Origin: Sweltsa coloradensis
Taxonomy: Eukaryota > Arthropoda > Insecta > Plecoptera > Chloroperlidae
Reading direction: 5' to 3'
DNA length: 64,000 bases
Assembly: GCA_024449915.1 (NCBI GenBank)
Contig: JAMZAV010000443.1
Location: forward strand, 248,001-312,000
Shown here: positions 1 to 12,768 of the stretch, in pieces
Layout of the letters: every line of letters begins with the position of its first letter
How positions within the stretch are numbered: position 1 is the first letter of the stretch
Position numbers and translations under genes: made by a program
The notes under the pieces: generated by a model
What the model was told of the DNA's origin: nothing
Database searches by the model: none
The model's input: only the letters and a program-made list of their open reading frames with translations

Positions 1-1197
1 ATCTTTGTGATGATGTGAAAATACAATCTGTGAATCTGACCATGCAGAGATTTGACCCTGGTCTTGGCACTGCCGCATATAGTCTGGGCAACAGTACGTG
101 CGAATCTTCCAACCGGTTTCAGTTGAAGAAAGAAGAGACTTTAGTTTATTTTGCATAGTTCACAGCGGAATAGTAGGATCTATAAGCCTTGGTTTTGATC
201 ATTTATTCAACCAATACTCAAAGTTTTTTGTTTTCGGGTGAACGGTTCATAACACCGTTATCAAATTTCACACTAACGTGAATAAAGAATAAATCTATGA
301 TATCAGTACGCGAATTCCTAAATTATTTCATTGAGTTTGAATAAAAAAATAGTAAAATCACCGAAATTTACTCCATTTTGGCCAACTTCAGGAATCTATT
401 CCTGGAAGTGTACAGATTTTTAACTTAAATTTAAACGCGTAGGTAAATTTGGTTTCATCGTAAGACACACGGTTTAGTGAGAATTTCCAGAATTAAAATC
501 CATGTTTTGGATTTCCCATTTTTCACGTTTTGGACTTACGTCTCGCAAAGGATCTTTAAGACTTTTTTAACCAAGTGCAGATATCAAAATAAAAGTACAT
601 TAATAAAATTCATGCAAAATTTAGTAATGATATTACCAACCGTTCATCAGAAATCATCAACACCTGAGTGCGCGCATTTGCGTTGGGCCAAGTTCAGCGT
701 CCCCTTATAACAACTTTACATAGTTTATGTTATAACTGTGCTGTCATTAGGCGGAGAAAAGTAAAAAGTTGATTTTGTTGGAAAATATCATTAAGAGTAT
801 TATCTTTTACTGAGATTGTTGTGGACACTCAACACTCAACAACAATAACTATACATCATACTATGATAAATAAGTCATAGCTTGCGAAACTTGTCATTTG
901 AAGGACTTTATTGATATAATTTTTTGTTCCAGAATCGTTGATTAAAGGATTTTCTTCAGTAAAAACCGTTTAAAACCACATTTCCCGGTGGCTTCACAGT
1001 AAACGGTGGAGGCGTCCGACCGTGTAAGACAGAGCAACGAACAACAGGAGGACGTGACTGGCGGATACTATGAATAGAACACAACAATACGGAAGAGGCA
1101 AACAGGAGTTGCGAGGAGTTTCCTACGCTACACATACTAGGGCCAGCTTGCAAATAAAGAGCTGCTACTTAGTTATCTTATCGTTGTTCTCTAGATA
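1..1197. other. AT-rich non-coding stretch, no gene seen
   Basis: Only short ORFs (77 codons or fewer) without a recognisable domain occur here, and stops are frequent in all frames. I see no repeat shared with the rest of the window and no tRNA-like box. It is probably intergenic or intronic DNA. Confidence 0.5.
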
Positions 1198-1797
1198 CTA
1201 GGAAAACGCGTAAGTCCCGCCGCGTTGTTGGATGAGCGTAATTGGTGCATTGAACTGCCATGTGTTACGCGGATTTTCTGTTGTTCTGTGAAAAAATCAT
1301 TACTTAGTCAAAGATTTTTTTTTAAATAAATTAAATTAAATAAAAAAATTAACTTAAATTTTTTCATTCATCGTAATTTTAAAAAAATAAACAAATCGTA
1401 AATTGCAATTTTCATAAGAAATAATTATTCGATTGCGCTCAAATTTAACACGAATATATTAGTTCATAAAATTAAGGTTCTGTGAAAAAATCATTACAAT
1501 CGGATAAAGCATGTAGGTGTTATAAGTCGAAGAAATGTTTTAAAAATCGAAAAAAACGTAAAATTGCGTTTTTTATGAGAAAAAATTTCCGATTGCGCTC
1601 AAAAACGTGGCAGTTCTAAGTTCAGAGATTTCGAAGGCCTCCATAAAATTTCATCGCAATCGGAGTATCGGTTTAGCCGGAATCGTGTTAACACACAAAA
1701 ATACAAAAAAAAAGAAAAAAAAAGAAAAACATTCCGGATTTTTTTCTCCAGTGTAGTGAAATGGAATCTTCGCTTCGCTAGCTCGCTACGCTCATCC
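1198..1797 (+). mobile_element. Family A non-autonomous element, copy A1 (Helentron-like?)
   Basis: The copy starts CTAGGAAAACGCGTAAG and ends CGCTACGCTCATCC, and it matches three other copies in the window (4394-5147 minus, 22310-22924 plus, 46487-47254 plus). GGATGAGCGTA at 1230-1240 is the inverted complement of TACGCTCATCC at 1787-1797, so the left inverted repeat is 32 bp inside the end while the right one is terminal. The base before the element is A and the two after it are AA, with no target duplication. It has no coding capacity, and the interior is A/T-rich with GAGATTTCGAAGG and CAATCGGAGTATCGG blocks. The asymmetric inverted repeats and A|A insertion resemble Helentron/Helitron2 derivatives, which is inference. 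The repeat itself is certain from the multiple copies. Confidence 0.8.
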
Positions 1798-2012
1798 AAC
1801 AAGTTACAACTGCTGGGATATCATGAGTTCATGAGGGAAAATGGTTCCCTCTTTTTGCACGGTTCTCTTTGGAAAACCTGTTTAGAGGGAATTACATATG
1901 ACACTTCGAAAATAGGCCTATTCGTTCGTCCAGGAAACATTGGATCCATGATAGTCAAGCAAGGATACATGGACAGCCCTGCAGTCGCAGATTATCAAAC
2001 AGAAACAGTTTA
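1798..2012 (+). other. Dispersed repeat F, copy 1 (possible coding relic)
   Basis: An open frame runs from inside element A1 to the TAA at 2011. Its last third reads like protein (GLFVRPGNIGSMIVKQGYMD) but matches no family I recognise. The DNA around 1957-1998, with ACATGGACAGCCCT followed by a CAGT-x-G-x-AGATTAT block, recurs at 31726-31755, so this is repeat-derived rather than a single-copy exon. No splice sites or start of its own support a gene. Confidence 0.3.
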
Positions 2013-2319
2013 ACGAAAATTGCTAGTGATTTCACCAACTATAATTTTTAGATTTATGCGTTTTTAAGTAATTTCCTTTTAGTTTTTGAGTACCTAGTGT
2101 AGTTATAACATTTGTGGGTAATTTAAGAAAATTTGCAAAATAAATAAGTAAAAACAATTTAAAACTAACAAAACTAATTATTTTAATATCAAGGATCGCT
2201 CTAGTTTTAACTAGCAAAACTCGTGATAAAGACTATAAGTGAATTTCCCGGCCGTTTAGAATTAAAAAGAATTAATTGATATGTTTTCTTAACCCCAAAC
2301 AGTAGTGTTCTGATTGAGC

Positions 2320-2484
2320 GCACAGCCCTGAGGCTTCGCCCAGTAGACGGTCATACTTGTGCACAGCCCTGAGGCTTCGCCCAGTAGACGGTCATACTTG
2401 TGCACAGCCCTGAGGCTTCGCCCAGTAGACGGTCATACTTGTGCACAGCCCTGAGGCTTCGCCCAGTAGACGGGTCATACTTGT
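2320..2484. repeat. Minisatellite, 41-bp unit x 4
   Basis: Four head-to-tail copies of a 41-bp unit beginning GCACAGCCCTGAGGCTTCGC are almost identical. The last carries one extra G (ACGGG for ACGG). The near identity suggests recent expansion. It lies 160 bp from a second, unrelated minisatellite. Confidence 0.95.
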
Positions 2485-2644
2485 AAATAGTGTACAAATC
2501 AATAATTCACGCGGCTTCGATAAGATCGAGGCCTCTGCACCCAGGGCCACACGTGAAACTGGTAACTAGGACTGAAGCCATTAATCACTGTTTGGCCGGA
2601 CTGTACCGGTTACCAGAGCCAGACTAGGCGAGGCCTTGGTTCAC

Positions 2645-3156
2645 TCCCTCCCTGGGCTAACTCAACAATCTGGGCTCTCAAACAATACAAATCCCTCCCT
2701 GGGCTAACTCAACAATCTGGGCTCTCAAACAATACAACTCCCTCCCTGGGCTAACTCAACAATACGGCTCTCAAACAATACAACCCTCCCTGGGCTAACT
2801 CAACAATCTGGGCTCTCAAACAATACAAATCCCTCCCTGGGCTAACTCAACAATCTGGGCTCTCAAACAATACAAATCCTCCCTGGGCTAACTCAACAGT
2901 CTGGGCTCTCAAACAATACAACTCCCTCCCTGGGCTAACTCAACAATCTGGGCTCTCAAACAATACAACTCCCTCCCTGGGCTAACTCAACAATCTGGGC
3001 TCTCAAACAATACAAATCCCTCCCTGGGCTAACTCAACAATCTGGGCTCTCAAACAATACAAATCCCTCCCTGGGCTAACTCAACAATCTGGGCTCTCAA
3101 ACAATACAAATCCCTCCCTGGGCTAACTCAACAATCTGGGCTCTCAAACAATACAA
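2645..3156. repeat. Minisatellite, ~47-bp unit x 11
   Basis: Eleven copies of a 45-48-bp unit contain CCTCCCTGGGCTAACTCAAC followed by a CTGGGCTCTC block and AAACAATACAA. Variation is mainly in length at the CTCC/ATCCC junction, and one unit lacks the CTGGG step. It is not coding. Confidence 0.95.
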
Positions 3157-3374
3157 ACTTCGAATTTATAATTTTCCAAAAGCAGTATATAAGCGAATTA
3201 TTTACTTAATTGGAAAAAACGAATCGTTTATTTTATTGTAATGAATTTTGAGGCTGGAATCTTCTGAAAGCACTTTCATGTTTAGAGAAATATATTACAG
3301 GTTATAAACTGATTTCCGTACGGTCTGAACGCATAGTTCCATCACATTTGTGTGATTTTGTGTTAAAGTGAACC
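3157..3374. other. Unannotated spacer
   Basis: AT-rich sequence between the 47-bp minisatellite and a tRNA-derived segment. No gene or repeat was recognised. Confidence 0.4.
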
Positions 3375-3445
3375 GAAGTGTTGGCTCGAGCGCTGAGCGC
3401 TTGAAACTGATTGGAGAGGTTCGGGTTCGAATCCGCAACATATAC
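3375..3445 (+). repeat. tRNA-derived SINE head
   Basis: A GGGTTCGAATCCGC box matches the Pol III B-box consensus GGTTCRANTCC, and GTTGGCTCGAGCGC upstream resembles an A box at roughly tRNA spacing. The layout parallels the head of the SINE at 12478-12690 (GTGTTGGCTTGAGC ... TCGGGAGGTC). The cloverleaf is not closed, so it is not a functional tRNA. Confidence 0.5.
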
Positions 3446-3513
3446 CTAGTTCACCTGATGTGGGGCATAGATTGGACCCTAGTTTCGCTCGGGGGGCAAA
3501 ACATATTTATTCG

Positions 3514-3527
3514 CCCCCCCCCCCCCC
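3514..3527. repeat. Poly-C tract
   Basis: A run of 14 C on the plus strand, one of about ten G/C homopolymers in the window. Its length may be unreliable in the assembly. Confidence 0.8.
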
Positions 3528-4057
3528 TCCTGATATAAAATATCAAGCCTGTTACGTCTCTAGATCAACTGGACTAACAAAACGGACGCCTCGGCCAGTG
3601 ACCCTCCCAAGGCGCAGACCTACCATGACCAACCATGGGGTCCTTATCCCTCGAACCCCGTGATCTTTGACCCCTGCAGCACGCGCCATCTTGTCTCGTT
3701 ACGTCACACATCACATCACGATAAGAGACATTGAAATCCTTCTCTTCTCGATGCGGGTCGCGCTCTGTTCGACCTACATTATCGCTCAATCTCGGCTTAC
3801 AGTCGTCTTCAAAGATTATGCAACAATCCAATCGGTTATCCAATTGATTGACCTACACTAAACGTTGCCTGGAGACGAGGACGGATCAATTCAATCAAGG
3901 TTTTAATTACTCTTTGATTGATCGATTGTTTTGATGTCTCCATTAATCTAATTGTGCTATTCGAAATGTGATTGGATGGTGTATGAGGCTGGTTGTAATT
4001 TGTACTTTATTGCTTTACAATTATGCGATTCTAGACAATAGTGTTGACATGCTCGTA
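3528..4057. other. Less AT-rich stretch, overlapping short ORFs only
   Basis: Overlapping ORFs of 64-89 codons on both strands show no domain. A roughly 100-bp section near 3575-3680 is richer in C and G than its surroundings. I see no splice-flanked exon. Confidence 0.35.
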
Positions 4058-4135
4058 TGAGGCCGATTACACGCGTCAACGTCTTAGGCGGAATTCGAAC
4101 CCGCGACGCTTGGTTGTATGATATACTTTGAGCGG
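4058..4135 (-). repeat. tRNA-derived sequence (SINE head)
   Basis: The minus strand carries GGCGGTTCATCCGCTCAAAG followed about 30 nt later by CGGGTTCGAATTCCGCC, a good B box closing with the expected GGCGG/CCGCC pairing. The anticodon arm is not regular, so this is a tRNA relic or SINE head. Confidence 0.5.
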
Positions 4136-4393
4136 ATGAACCGCCAGGGAAAAATAACACAGTGTTATGGGTTATTGAACTATTAATTGTACACACACTC
4201 GGAATTTCCTGAGTATTTTCACAACATATACCTAATATATGCTTAAATATATTTGGTATAATTATTTGCATGTGTACCAATACATTTTGCGTATCTCGAC
4301 ATTGAAAAAATTACAACACAATTTTTTTTTAAATTTAGGCTGAAAGGGAAACGCAATTCTTGAATTGTTTATGTGGGAATCGAACTCCTGATT

Positions 4394-5147
4394 GGATGAG
4401 CGTAGCGAGCGTAGCGAAGATTCCATTTCACTACACTGGAGAAAAAAATCCGGAATGTTTTTTTTTTCTTTCTTTCTTTCTTTCTGTATTTTTGTCTGTC
4501 TGTTAACACGATTCCGGCTAAACCGATACTCCAATTGCGACGAAATTTTATGGAGACCTTCGACATCTCTGAACTTAGAACTGCCACATTTTTGAGCGCA
4601 ATCGAAAAACTATTTCTCATGAAAATCGCAATTTTACGATTTTTTTCGATTTTTGATTTTAATTTTCTTCTACTTATAACAACTACATGCTTATCCGATT
4701 TTAATAATTTTTTCACAGAAATTTAATTTTATGAATTAAGATATTCGTGCGAAATTTAAACGACAATCGAAAAATTATTTTTCATGAAAATATAAATTTT
4801 GTGGTTTTTTTCTTTTAAGGGACAATTGTTTTACTTATTACACCTACATGCTTGATTCTATTGTAATAAGTTTTTCACAGAACCTTAATTTTATTATTTA
4901 TTATTCGTGTGAAATTCGAGCGCAATCGAATAATTATTTCTTATGAAAATCCAATTTTTCGATTTTTTTCTTTTTTAAAATTACGATTAATTAAAAAAAA
5001 TTAAAATTTAAGTAATTTTTTATTTATTTTTATTAATTTATTTATTTATTTATTTATTTAACAACAGAAAATCCGCATAACACATGGCAGCTCAATGCAC
5101 CAATTACGCTCATCCAACAACGCGGCGGGACTTAAGCGTTTTCCTAG
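4394..5147 (-). mobile_element. Family A element, copy A4
   Basis: Minus-strand copy of the A family, with the right end (GGATGAGCGTAGCGAGCG) at 4394 and the left end (GCGTTTTCCTAG) at 5143-5147. It carries the 13-bp inverted repeat TTGGATGAGCGTA/TACGCTCATCCAA in the same asymmetric position as A1. The interior has extra tandem-like repeats of an ACAGAA(C)TTAATTTTAT-type block compared with the 600-bp A1. There is no ORF of its own. Confidence 0.8.
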
Positions 5148-5850
5148 TTAAAGAAACATAAATACCTATCTAAACCTTGGAGTAAAACCATTTGAAGCTG
5201 ATAAACTACGCCTGTATGATGGACTTAGGATTGTGACAACCCTCCTAGATTTCTCCATAGTTCACATGCTCTGGGTGGTATACTCCATAGCAAATCATGC
5301 GCACAATCGAATGCAGCGGATTGTCAATAAATTATTAAATAAGTGAAATTGATTTATTTATGAATTTATTTATGAATTTATTCATAATTTCTTGTTTATT
5401 TATTTATTATTTCTTGTCTTGTAGAGCACTAGTAGGCCTACCATTTTACAAAGACACCAACTATTTAATATTTATAATTTTGTGGATAAAAGATAATATT
5501 ATGCTGATCAGATAACCGTTGTCAGTTTTCATTAAACCTAATGCCATAAGAACACGCATTATTTTGTTTTCCACGTAAACCTTCGTGCATCCAAAATAAA
5601 TATGTTGTAACTTGTAGCTCGGGTACCAATTAATACAAAATACTACACTGGCTTTTCATCGGAAATTTGTGAACGAAAGTTTTGCGGCTGACCATAAAAC
5701 TACGATCCCACAATGACTATTGCACGATTCAATTCACAAACAAAAAAAGATGAATGAAAGACAATAAACGCTAAAACGTTTTTACACCACCAGGTATATT
5801 TTGTAATTTATTCGTTAATCGTGTAACCGCTCGGCTTGTAATACATAAAA
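5148..5850. other. AT-rich non-coding stretch
   Basis: This holds runs of TTTA repeats (about 5350-5415) and a TAGGCCTA octamer at 5433-5440. No gene signal was seen. Confidence 0.4.
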
Positions 5851-5906
5851 CCATTTAGTAGGCCCTACCGGTATTAAAACCATTTAGTAGGCCCTACCGG
5901 TATTAA
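5847..5906. repeat. Short tandem duplication, ~29-bp unit x 2
   Basis: AAAACCATTTAGTAGGCCCT plus ACCGGTATT occurs twice in direct succession with no change. Confidence 0.9.
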
Positions 5907-8027
5907 TGCTTCCTTTGAAGTTTGAATATATCATAGGGAGGGTAGGACTTATTTCTGTTGTTGTTAATATGTGTGTGCATGTACCGGATAAACGCAAAAA
6001 AAAACAAAAAAAACGTATATGCCTAAACTACCATCAATTTAAAAGTATATAACTACAACATATTTTGTAAAGTTGTCTGCATAAAAGCCTACACGTATAT
6101 TTTACATTATTCATGCTCTAATTCGTTTCATTATAGACCACGACATAATAGTGACATTTACTACACAATAACACGCCTAGCGTTCTCATTTCGGGGAAAG
6201 AGTTTTAATTCTACATAACACTTTGATAAACCGAAAGTTAATGTAATTTCATATTTTACAAAATGGTCCGTAATTATTAATAACCATATTTGTTTCGGTT
6301 TCCAATAGAATCACGCGCAGAAACGCTAGTTCACTTATAAACTTAGTCGCAGTCGCAGAGAGGAATTTCCCCAGTCATCGTTATCAGTATCAGTATCAGT
6401 CCATGAGTGCAATAATATGATGATGTGACGACAACTTCAATAAACAACATCACAACGACATAAGTGACATAGTACGAATAAGTTTAGAAATTTTTCGAAA
6501 AATGTAAGAATGCAATAATTTGGAGGCTTCATGTACACAATAAACAGATCATTTTTCTCTGAGGTCATATTAAATATAATAATATCTAACACTTGTACTA
6601 TTATGATTAATCGACATAATTTCTCATTGTCTGGTTAAAATTATTTTAAACGTAAGCAAAAATCACTTTCATAATACAAAAAAGTCGCATAATTTCATAT
6701 TTTACTATTACTATGGCCCGTAATTATTTTAAACAACAATTTGATTCAGTTCGCGCGTTTCGTTGAAGATTCCAAATAAGTGTAAGGTAAACACAGGCTA
6801 GGCTACTCACGGAGACAGTAACAGAGAACAATATTGCAGTGATCCTTGTTACTCGATGATATGATATGATAACATATGATGCGATGAATGACACTTCTAA
6901 TAACAACAACACGAAGACGTTTATAAACGACCTAGACGAAAGATATTTCTCCGAATTTCTCTAGAAATTTGTAAACAAAATCTACGATTTCCTTAACAGA
7001 CTGACACAGATTTAATTTTGACAAACTTTAATCCTATGTAATAATGTCGAAATGCTTGTAGTTGTAGACCTAATAATAATGACAAATTTGACATAGTTTC
7101 TTGTGGACTTTATGACGGATTCTATTGGTAAACAGTGTCCGGATCAGACCCCCGTGACTGTCTTCACGTAGCCAGCCTTACGAGACCCGCAACATTACTA
7201 TTGTTTACTCGTTGTATTTAGAAAGAAGTGACAAAACATGCCGGTAAATCCACTGCATTGGTTGGTTCGCGAGTCAACGAACTGTGGACATTGTGCAACG
7301 AACAAATTAACATGAACACGAGGAGTTTGGAAGCAACAGGTTATCTTCCTAGAGTCCTCGACGTAAGTTTCAGTAACACGAGGGAAAAGTGAGAAGTATC
7401 AAATAAAAAAAGTATTTCAAAACTGGTTGGAAGTAGACCACCGGTCATATTTATTGGCACAGACGAAAATGTATTATTCATGTCAAAGTTCGCGCAAAGA
7501 ATGAACGTCTGGGTAGACACGATCTCGCTGTGTAAAGAAAGAAAATGAAATTAGGGCCGACCGCACCGGTAAAAACTTGAAAACTGTTAAACCAAACTGG
7601 TTCTCATAAATTGTGTCGAAATTTTAATTGCAGGTTTTTTGACCCACAGGAAACCGTATAATGAATTCAGAAAGTATAATCAATTTAAAATAAGGATAAT
7701 ATTCAAGGCTACGTACCAAGAGACCGATTCTGTTATTAAAGCACACACAAAGTATCATGCACTAATTTGCATAAATGCATAAATAAACAATTTTATAATT
7801 ATGTTATAAAATTAACACTCATTTAAATGAACACCCATTAGAAATATGATCACATAAAAAACACTATTTACCATGAACGAAGCACTTAAACGATGCAAAT
7901 AACACACTTGTTGAATGAATATTCAGATGGTAACTGGAGCACAGACGGAAACACGTTTAGCAGTCGCGCGCGTTCGGTGAGAACTGGCTAGCCTACCACG
8001 GCCCGTTCAGTGGCCTCTATACTGTTC
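5907..8027. other. Non-coding stretch, no features recognised
   Basis: Two kilobases of AT-rich sequence with dense stops. No tRNA-like boxes, palindromes or repeats shared with the rest of the window were found. Confidence 0.4.
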
Positions 8028-8311
8028 CTTTCTCCAGCTGCAGAGAGCTCAGTGCTGAAGATATCACACTCGGCGGAGTGCTTTGCTTTCTCCAGCTGCA
8101 GAGAGCTCGGTGCTGAAGATATCACACTCGGCGGAGTGCTTTGCTTTCTCCAGCTACAGAGAGCTCGGTGCTCAAGATATCACACTCGGCGGAGTGCTTT
8201 GCTTTCTCCAGCTACAAAGAGCTCGGTGCTCAAGACATCACACGCGGTGGAGTGCTTTGCGCTACAAAGAGCTCAGTGCCCAAGACGTCACACTCGGTGG
8301 AGTGCTTTGCT
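8028..8311. repeat. Minisatellite, 58-bp unit x ~5
   Basis: Four full 58-bp units starting CTTTCTCCAGCTGCAGAGAG and a fifth missing its first bases. Because 58 is not a multiple of three and the unit has no stop in any forward frame, three overlapping ORFs (67-119 codons) arise. They are a by-product of the repeat, not genes. Confidence 0.95.
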
Positions 8312-11300
8312 TGTGATAAACATGCCTATTGTACCGCCCTCTAAACGATATTTTAAGATCGAAAGATGATGACTGCAATCTTATCTAGATGAAAGGTGGT
8401 CTTGAACATAACAGGAAAATATATTTTGGGCGGACATTACGTCCCTGTCAACCGTGTTATGAAAAGTTTGAGACAAAAGTGGGAACACTGTTAGGTGCTA
8501 CACTGAATTTAGAGTGACGATTTTTCTACACATCATTGGGAAAACGATTGTTTGAAATATCGTTCTCAAGTACATAACTCTTATTTGTACCGTCAGAAAT
8601 AAAACTCGTAAATCCAAAAATATTTCTGAAAATTGTTTTTCCTTACAAAGGGTAGAGGGCAATGATGTGTGGAAACAACAACAATAAAATCGACGCTCTA
8701 AATAATTAAGTGTAGCACCTAGCTCAGTGTTACAACTTTTGTTCCAAAATTTGCATAAAATGGCAGCATTTTTCGTCAACTCTTGTTGTTTGGATACTAT
8801 TCAAGGTGAGTGAAGAAGTGAGCCCATGCGGTATTCCAGCCAATTACTCTTATCCCAGCTACACATCGCATAACTTGGCTTAATATATCCTAGTTTAAAT
8901 AGTAAACAAACTCTTATATAATACTAGTGCGACGTGCACATTGTTATCGCGAGACGAGTGGAAGTGTCAGAGAATAGGATACTGTGAAAGATCGTAAATA
9001 ATTAGTGATGGGAGATTTTGTTGATACCTTATTACTTTCATGTTATTCATGGGCATAAAGTTTTTATGTAAAAGTAACTATAGACCTATTATGTTGGAAC
9101 AATTAAGAAAACAGAATAAATTATACAGACCGCGCTATTAAATGTGGTTTTTAATATCAAATGCACCAACAGCTTTCCACGTGATGGCTGTAACTAAACC
9201 TTGGTCTAAACAAAACTTTTGTAACTTTGTAACTAAACTTTCGTCTAAACCACCTCAATCGCAAGACAATGTTAATTAATCAAGATTTTTTATTTATTTC
9301 ATTAGAATGTAATTTGATAGTACTTAAAAATCAATTAAACTACACTAAAATAGTAAAACTAGTGTCAAATTCCACTGTGCTAAGGATTGCGACCTGTATC
9401 ATGTTTTTATATGTCCAGCTAGAACTCATTCCATTACTGATCTTGCCACAAAGGGTCTTGTCTAGAATCCTGTCATTGTCATAGCTGAAATGTTTAACTG
9501 ACTGTAACTACTTTTGTACTTTGTTATGATGTAATGCTGCCTATGTTACGCCATAGTTGGTGTTGTACTCTCTGGAGTTTAATAAAAGTTTAAATAAATT
9601 TTTAGCTTACTTTAAAGTTCCCAATTAATTTTTTACAGTTCCATTTTGAATAAGCAACTTTCCTAATTAAACCGATTTTTGGTAAGTATCTATGTTTTGA
9701 ACAAGGATTTTGATAAGAACCTTACTCAAAGTGAGTAAAATGATGGTCACTAAATGTTAACAATCAGTTTTCATGACTTGAACTTCGTGTATACTAGCTC
9801 CAACCAAAGAATGCAGATGCTCTTGTCCCAAGAGGTAGTGGTGGGGGGAGTATGGATGCGCGGTAAAAGGAATGTCGCCTTTGTGTATGAAAGATAAATA
9901 TGTTACCAACACAAACAAAACTTCTGTGCTAGATCACGTGTGTGAGATCCACGCTGAGCTAGCGTGAATAGAGTTGACAGAGTTGTTAGGTTGGGGAAAC
10001 AACAAGCTTTCGCCGGAACCACTATAGTTGACGTTACACCACACAATGTAATGATCAGCTGATCGAGCGCCAGTTTCTTTCCACCCAACAACAAAGTTAC
10101 ATAATTTTTTTCCTCATCAATATTTGTTTACCTATTTTTGTCTCGTTATCAGCTGTTCACTAACCAGGTGACTATTTTGTCGTTCTTTGGTTTCCTTATC
10201 TTTGTTATTTGCGCTCAGCTCACATTAATTGTTTTCTTTCTTTGCTCCGAGCGAGATAAAAGTTACTCCTTGTTATGTCTAAGCCTTTGTCCCCTGGAAA
10301 CAGATCGACTCATAACCAGCAAACACCTGCACGATGCTGGGAACGTAAATCATTCGACTTTTATCTTTGTTGTAAATAATTTCGCTGAGTTTTATTACTT
10401 AACATGTGCAAAATATCCTGGTGATGATGTTGATAATAACAAACTAAAAAGCAAGTCAAGTATAGAAGACATTCCGTGAGATTTCGATAACGTGGTTTTC
10501 CCAGCGTGCACCATTTCTCGAGAATTGTGTTCATAACATACACGACTTATTTCTCTAGTTGTTTGGTTGTAGGGGTTCACAGAGTGCATTATAACTCCAT
10601 GTAGGGACATAAGTTTTATGTAGTTGCATGTTTTTAAGTATCCATTGCAAAAGTGTTACATTGCTTGTACGCACTATAACTTCATAACCTTGTGATACCA
10701 AACATACAAACTTGTGAGAGACTATTCGGCACCAAATCGACATGTAGATCGCAGCACTGGCGGCGCGCTACGTCACAACATAGCTGGCGTAATTGACTAA
10801 TTGTGATTCCGGACTGGAGCGTATATGGCGCTAACGTGTGTTTGTCGCGCCGGTTATGACAATTCGGGGATTATTTCCGATCTGTTCACTCACATTTACC
10901 TTTCTCGCACACGCATTAAATAAGATGTATATTTTCATCTACGGTTTGCATTTTTTATGCTCTTATACAACCACAAGTAGGCGTAATTGCGTAGGTAGGC
11001 CAACTATAGCCAAAATTGAACCTCCCTATTCCCATATTTCTGAATGGGATAGGGATGAAATGTAAAATATTATATAATAATATCATCATAATAGTTGGGT
11101 ATATTATTATGTTTGAGCGTAAGATATCCAGAAAATAATTCATAAGCAGATTCTTATTTATTATTTAATTACTACTATAAGTAAAGTTGCCCGCCGAAAT
11201 TGGTATTGGTCCAAGGAATTATTACCAAATTTGAATTTAGAATGTTAAGTTTTTGAAGTGAAACGAGTCTGTTTGTTGTATCAACAAATATTTTGCAACA

Positions 11301-12477
11301 AATTGATATAACACTGAACAGCTGAAGTGCAAGGTGCAATATTTAACGTTTTCCCGCGATAATGTAATAACAATAAATAGTACAACTTGTATTATTTTCA
11401 TCATATTCCCCGAAAATGTCAATAAATTAGGCCTACATCTATGCTATAATCCGGATGTTGTCAATTTGTAATCATCGACAAAGTGTGCTTTATTCAGAAC
11501 ATGACGAAACTTCTAAAAATACTTGGCTGCAGAAATTGGTATTTATTATGAAAAATGTTCATTGAAAACGATTTTTCCGAATTTATTACTATACATAGGC
11601 CTACCTTTTTTGTTGTTGATAAAAACGCACTACAGTGTAGTAATTTTGAGGTAGCCCATCACATACGAAACAAATTGAATGTAGGCCTATGTGCTATGTA
11701 GGCCTGTATGTGTAACAATTGGGAACGGTGTGATAGCCTATTGGCATAAGCATGAATTAAAATTACTGTCTGAAATTGTAAGACGCGATTTAATATGAGT
11801 GTCGGTGACGGGCAAAAAACAATAAGTACAATTATTAAAAAAATGAACATAAATAAATAATAAATCTATCAAACACAACGGGAAAACTCAGTGGGTGACA
11901 CCATACTGTCTTCTGACAATATGTTTTCGGAGAATAATGTTTTTATTAAGAGTAGGCCCTACCAAAATTTAAATTGAGATCACGATTATTTAAAAGTTGT
12001 TATTTAAGTGTAAAGAGTTGTATTTTAAAAGAGAAATGTAGGCCAATGCTTAACCATTCGAGACATAACCCTTGCGTCAGGTGTCCACTTTATGGTGCAC
12101 TTACAGCCTACAGGCCCCATTCTTTCATTTAAAATTTGTTTTCTTGTGATAACCATAGCACAAATATTTCTTTATTTTATTTCTAACGTTCAACATCCGT
12201 AAACAAAACGTATCACGCCGAAAACTCAACTTTTTAGTTACATCTACACGTTCTTCCACGTTATTTGCCGCTGTGTCTACCTGAGTGATCACTACTGCTA
12301 GGGTTCTACGTTCCGCCAACAGGGCCGCGCTAGTGTGCTTTTTGGTGCCGAATAGCCATAGTCTAGTCTGTTTTTGTAACGTTTCGAATTTTGTTATCGT
12401 AATTTTTCTGATTATCAAAGATTAACGAATATATTTTTAAAGATACAATAATTTTTCGTGAGAAACCAGCCCTGGAT
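8312..12477. other. Non-coding stretch with a LINE-3'-end-like segment
   Basis: Only short ORFs without domains occur. Around 9480-9600 the sequence ends GGAGTTTAATAAAAG then TTTAAATAAATTTTT, like the polyadenylated 3' end of a retrotransposon, but no upstream reverse-transcriptase frame is present. Three TAGGCCTA octamers cluster at 11428, 11596 and 11682. Confidence 0.35.
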
Positions 12478-12690
12478 GCAGGTGTCTAACACGGTATATT
12501 GGAGTTAGGTCAATTGTGAAGAGATGTCCAAGAGCTGTTTAAGAGGACTCAATCCCTTACATTCGCTTTAACTACTGAGAAAAACCTCGGAAAAACCTTC
12601 TGTCAGGTTTGCTGGACTCGACGGGATTTGAAACCGGGACCTCCCGAATCAGAGTCGCGCACAAAGCTCAAGCCAACACTGTCGGTATTT
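12478..12690 (-). repeat. tRNA-derived SINE, family 1, near full length
   Basis: On the minus strand the head has GTGTTGGCTTGAGC (A-box region) and CCGGTTTCAAATCCCG (B box). The body follows, with CCTGACAGAAGGTTTTTCCG, CTCAGTAGTT, AAGGGATTGAGTCC and ACATCTCTTCACAATTG. The same body recurs at 42180-42400 (+), 54240-54355 (+) and 58670-58830 (-), with looser copies at 42640-42800 and 33222-33305. SINEs like this use a tRNA Pol III promoter and depend on a partner LINE, which is not identified here. Confidence 0.75.
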
Positions 12691-12768
12691 TCAAAGTATC
12701 AAAGATGAATGTAAAAATTGTCGGAATCATAGGATGTGTTGATATTTCATTATTAGCTTGTTAGCTGT

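Noticed and set aside
4058..4135. Functional tRNA gene
   Set aside because: Good A and B boxes, but the anticodon arm and acceptor do not form a regular cloverleaf. The same applies to 15165, 27965, 30795, 36225 and 40020.
1599..4726. ORFs of similar sequence ending LNLELPRF or LNLELPHF at several loci
   Set aside because: They are the same interior part of family A translated in each copy. Frames break differently between copies and start at unrelated positions.
8010..8369. 119-, 77- and 67-codon ORFs
   Set aside because: They are three frames through one 58-bp minisatellite with no stop in any forward frame.
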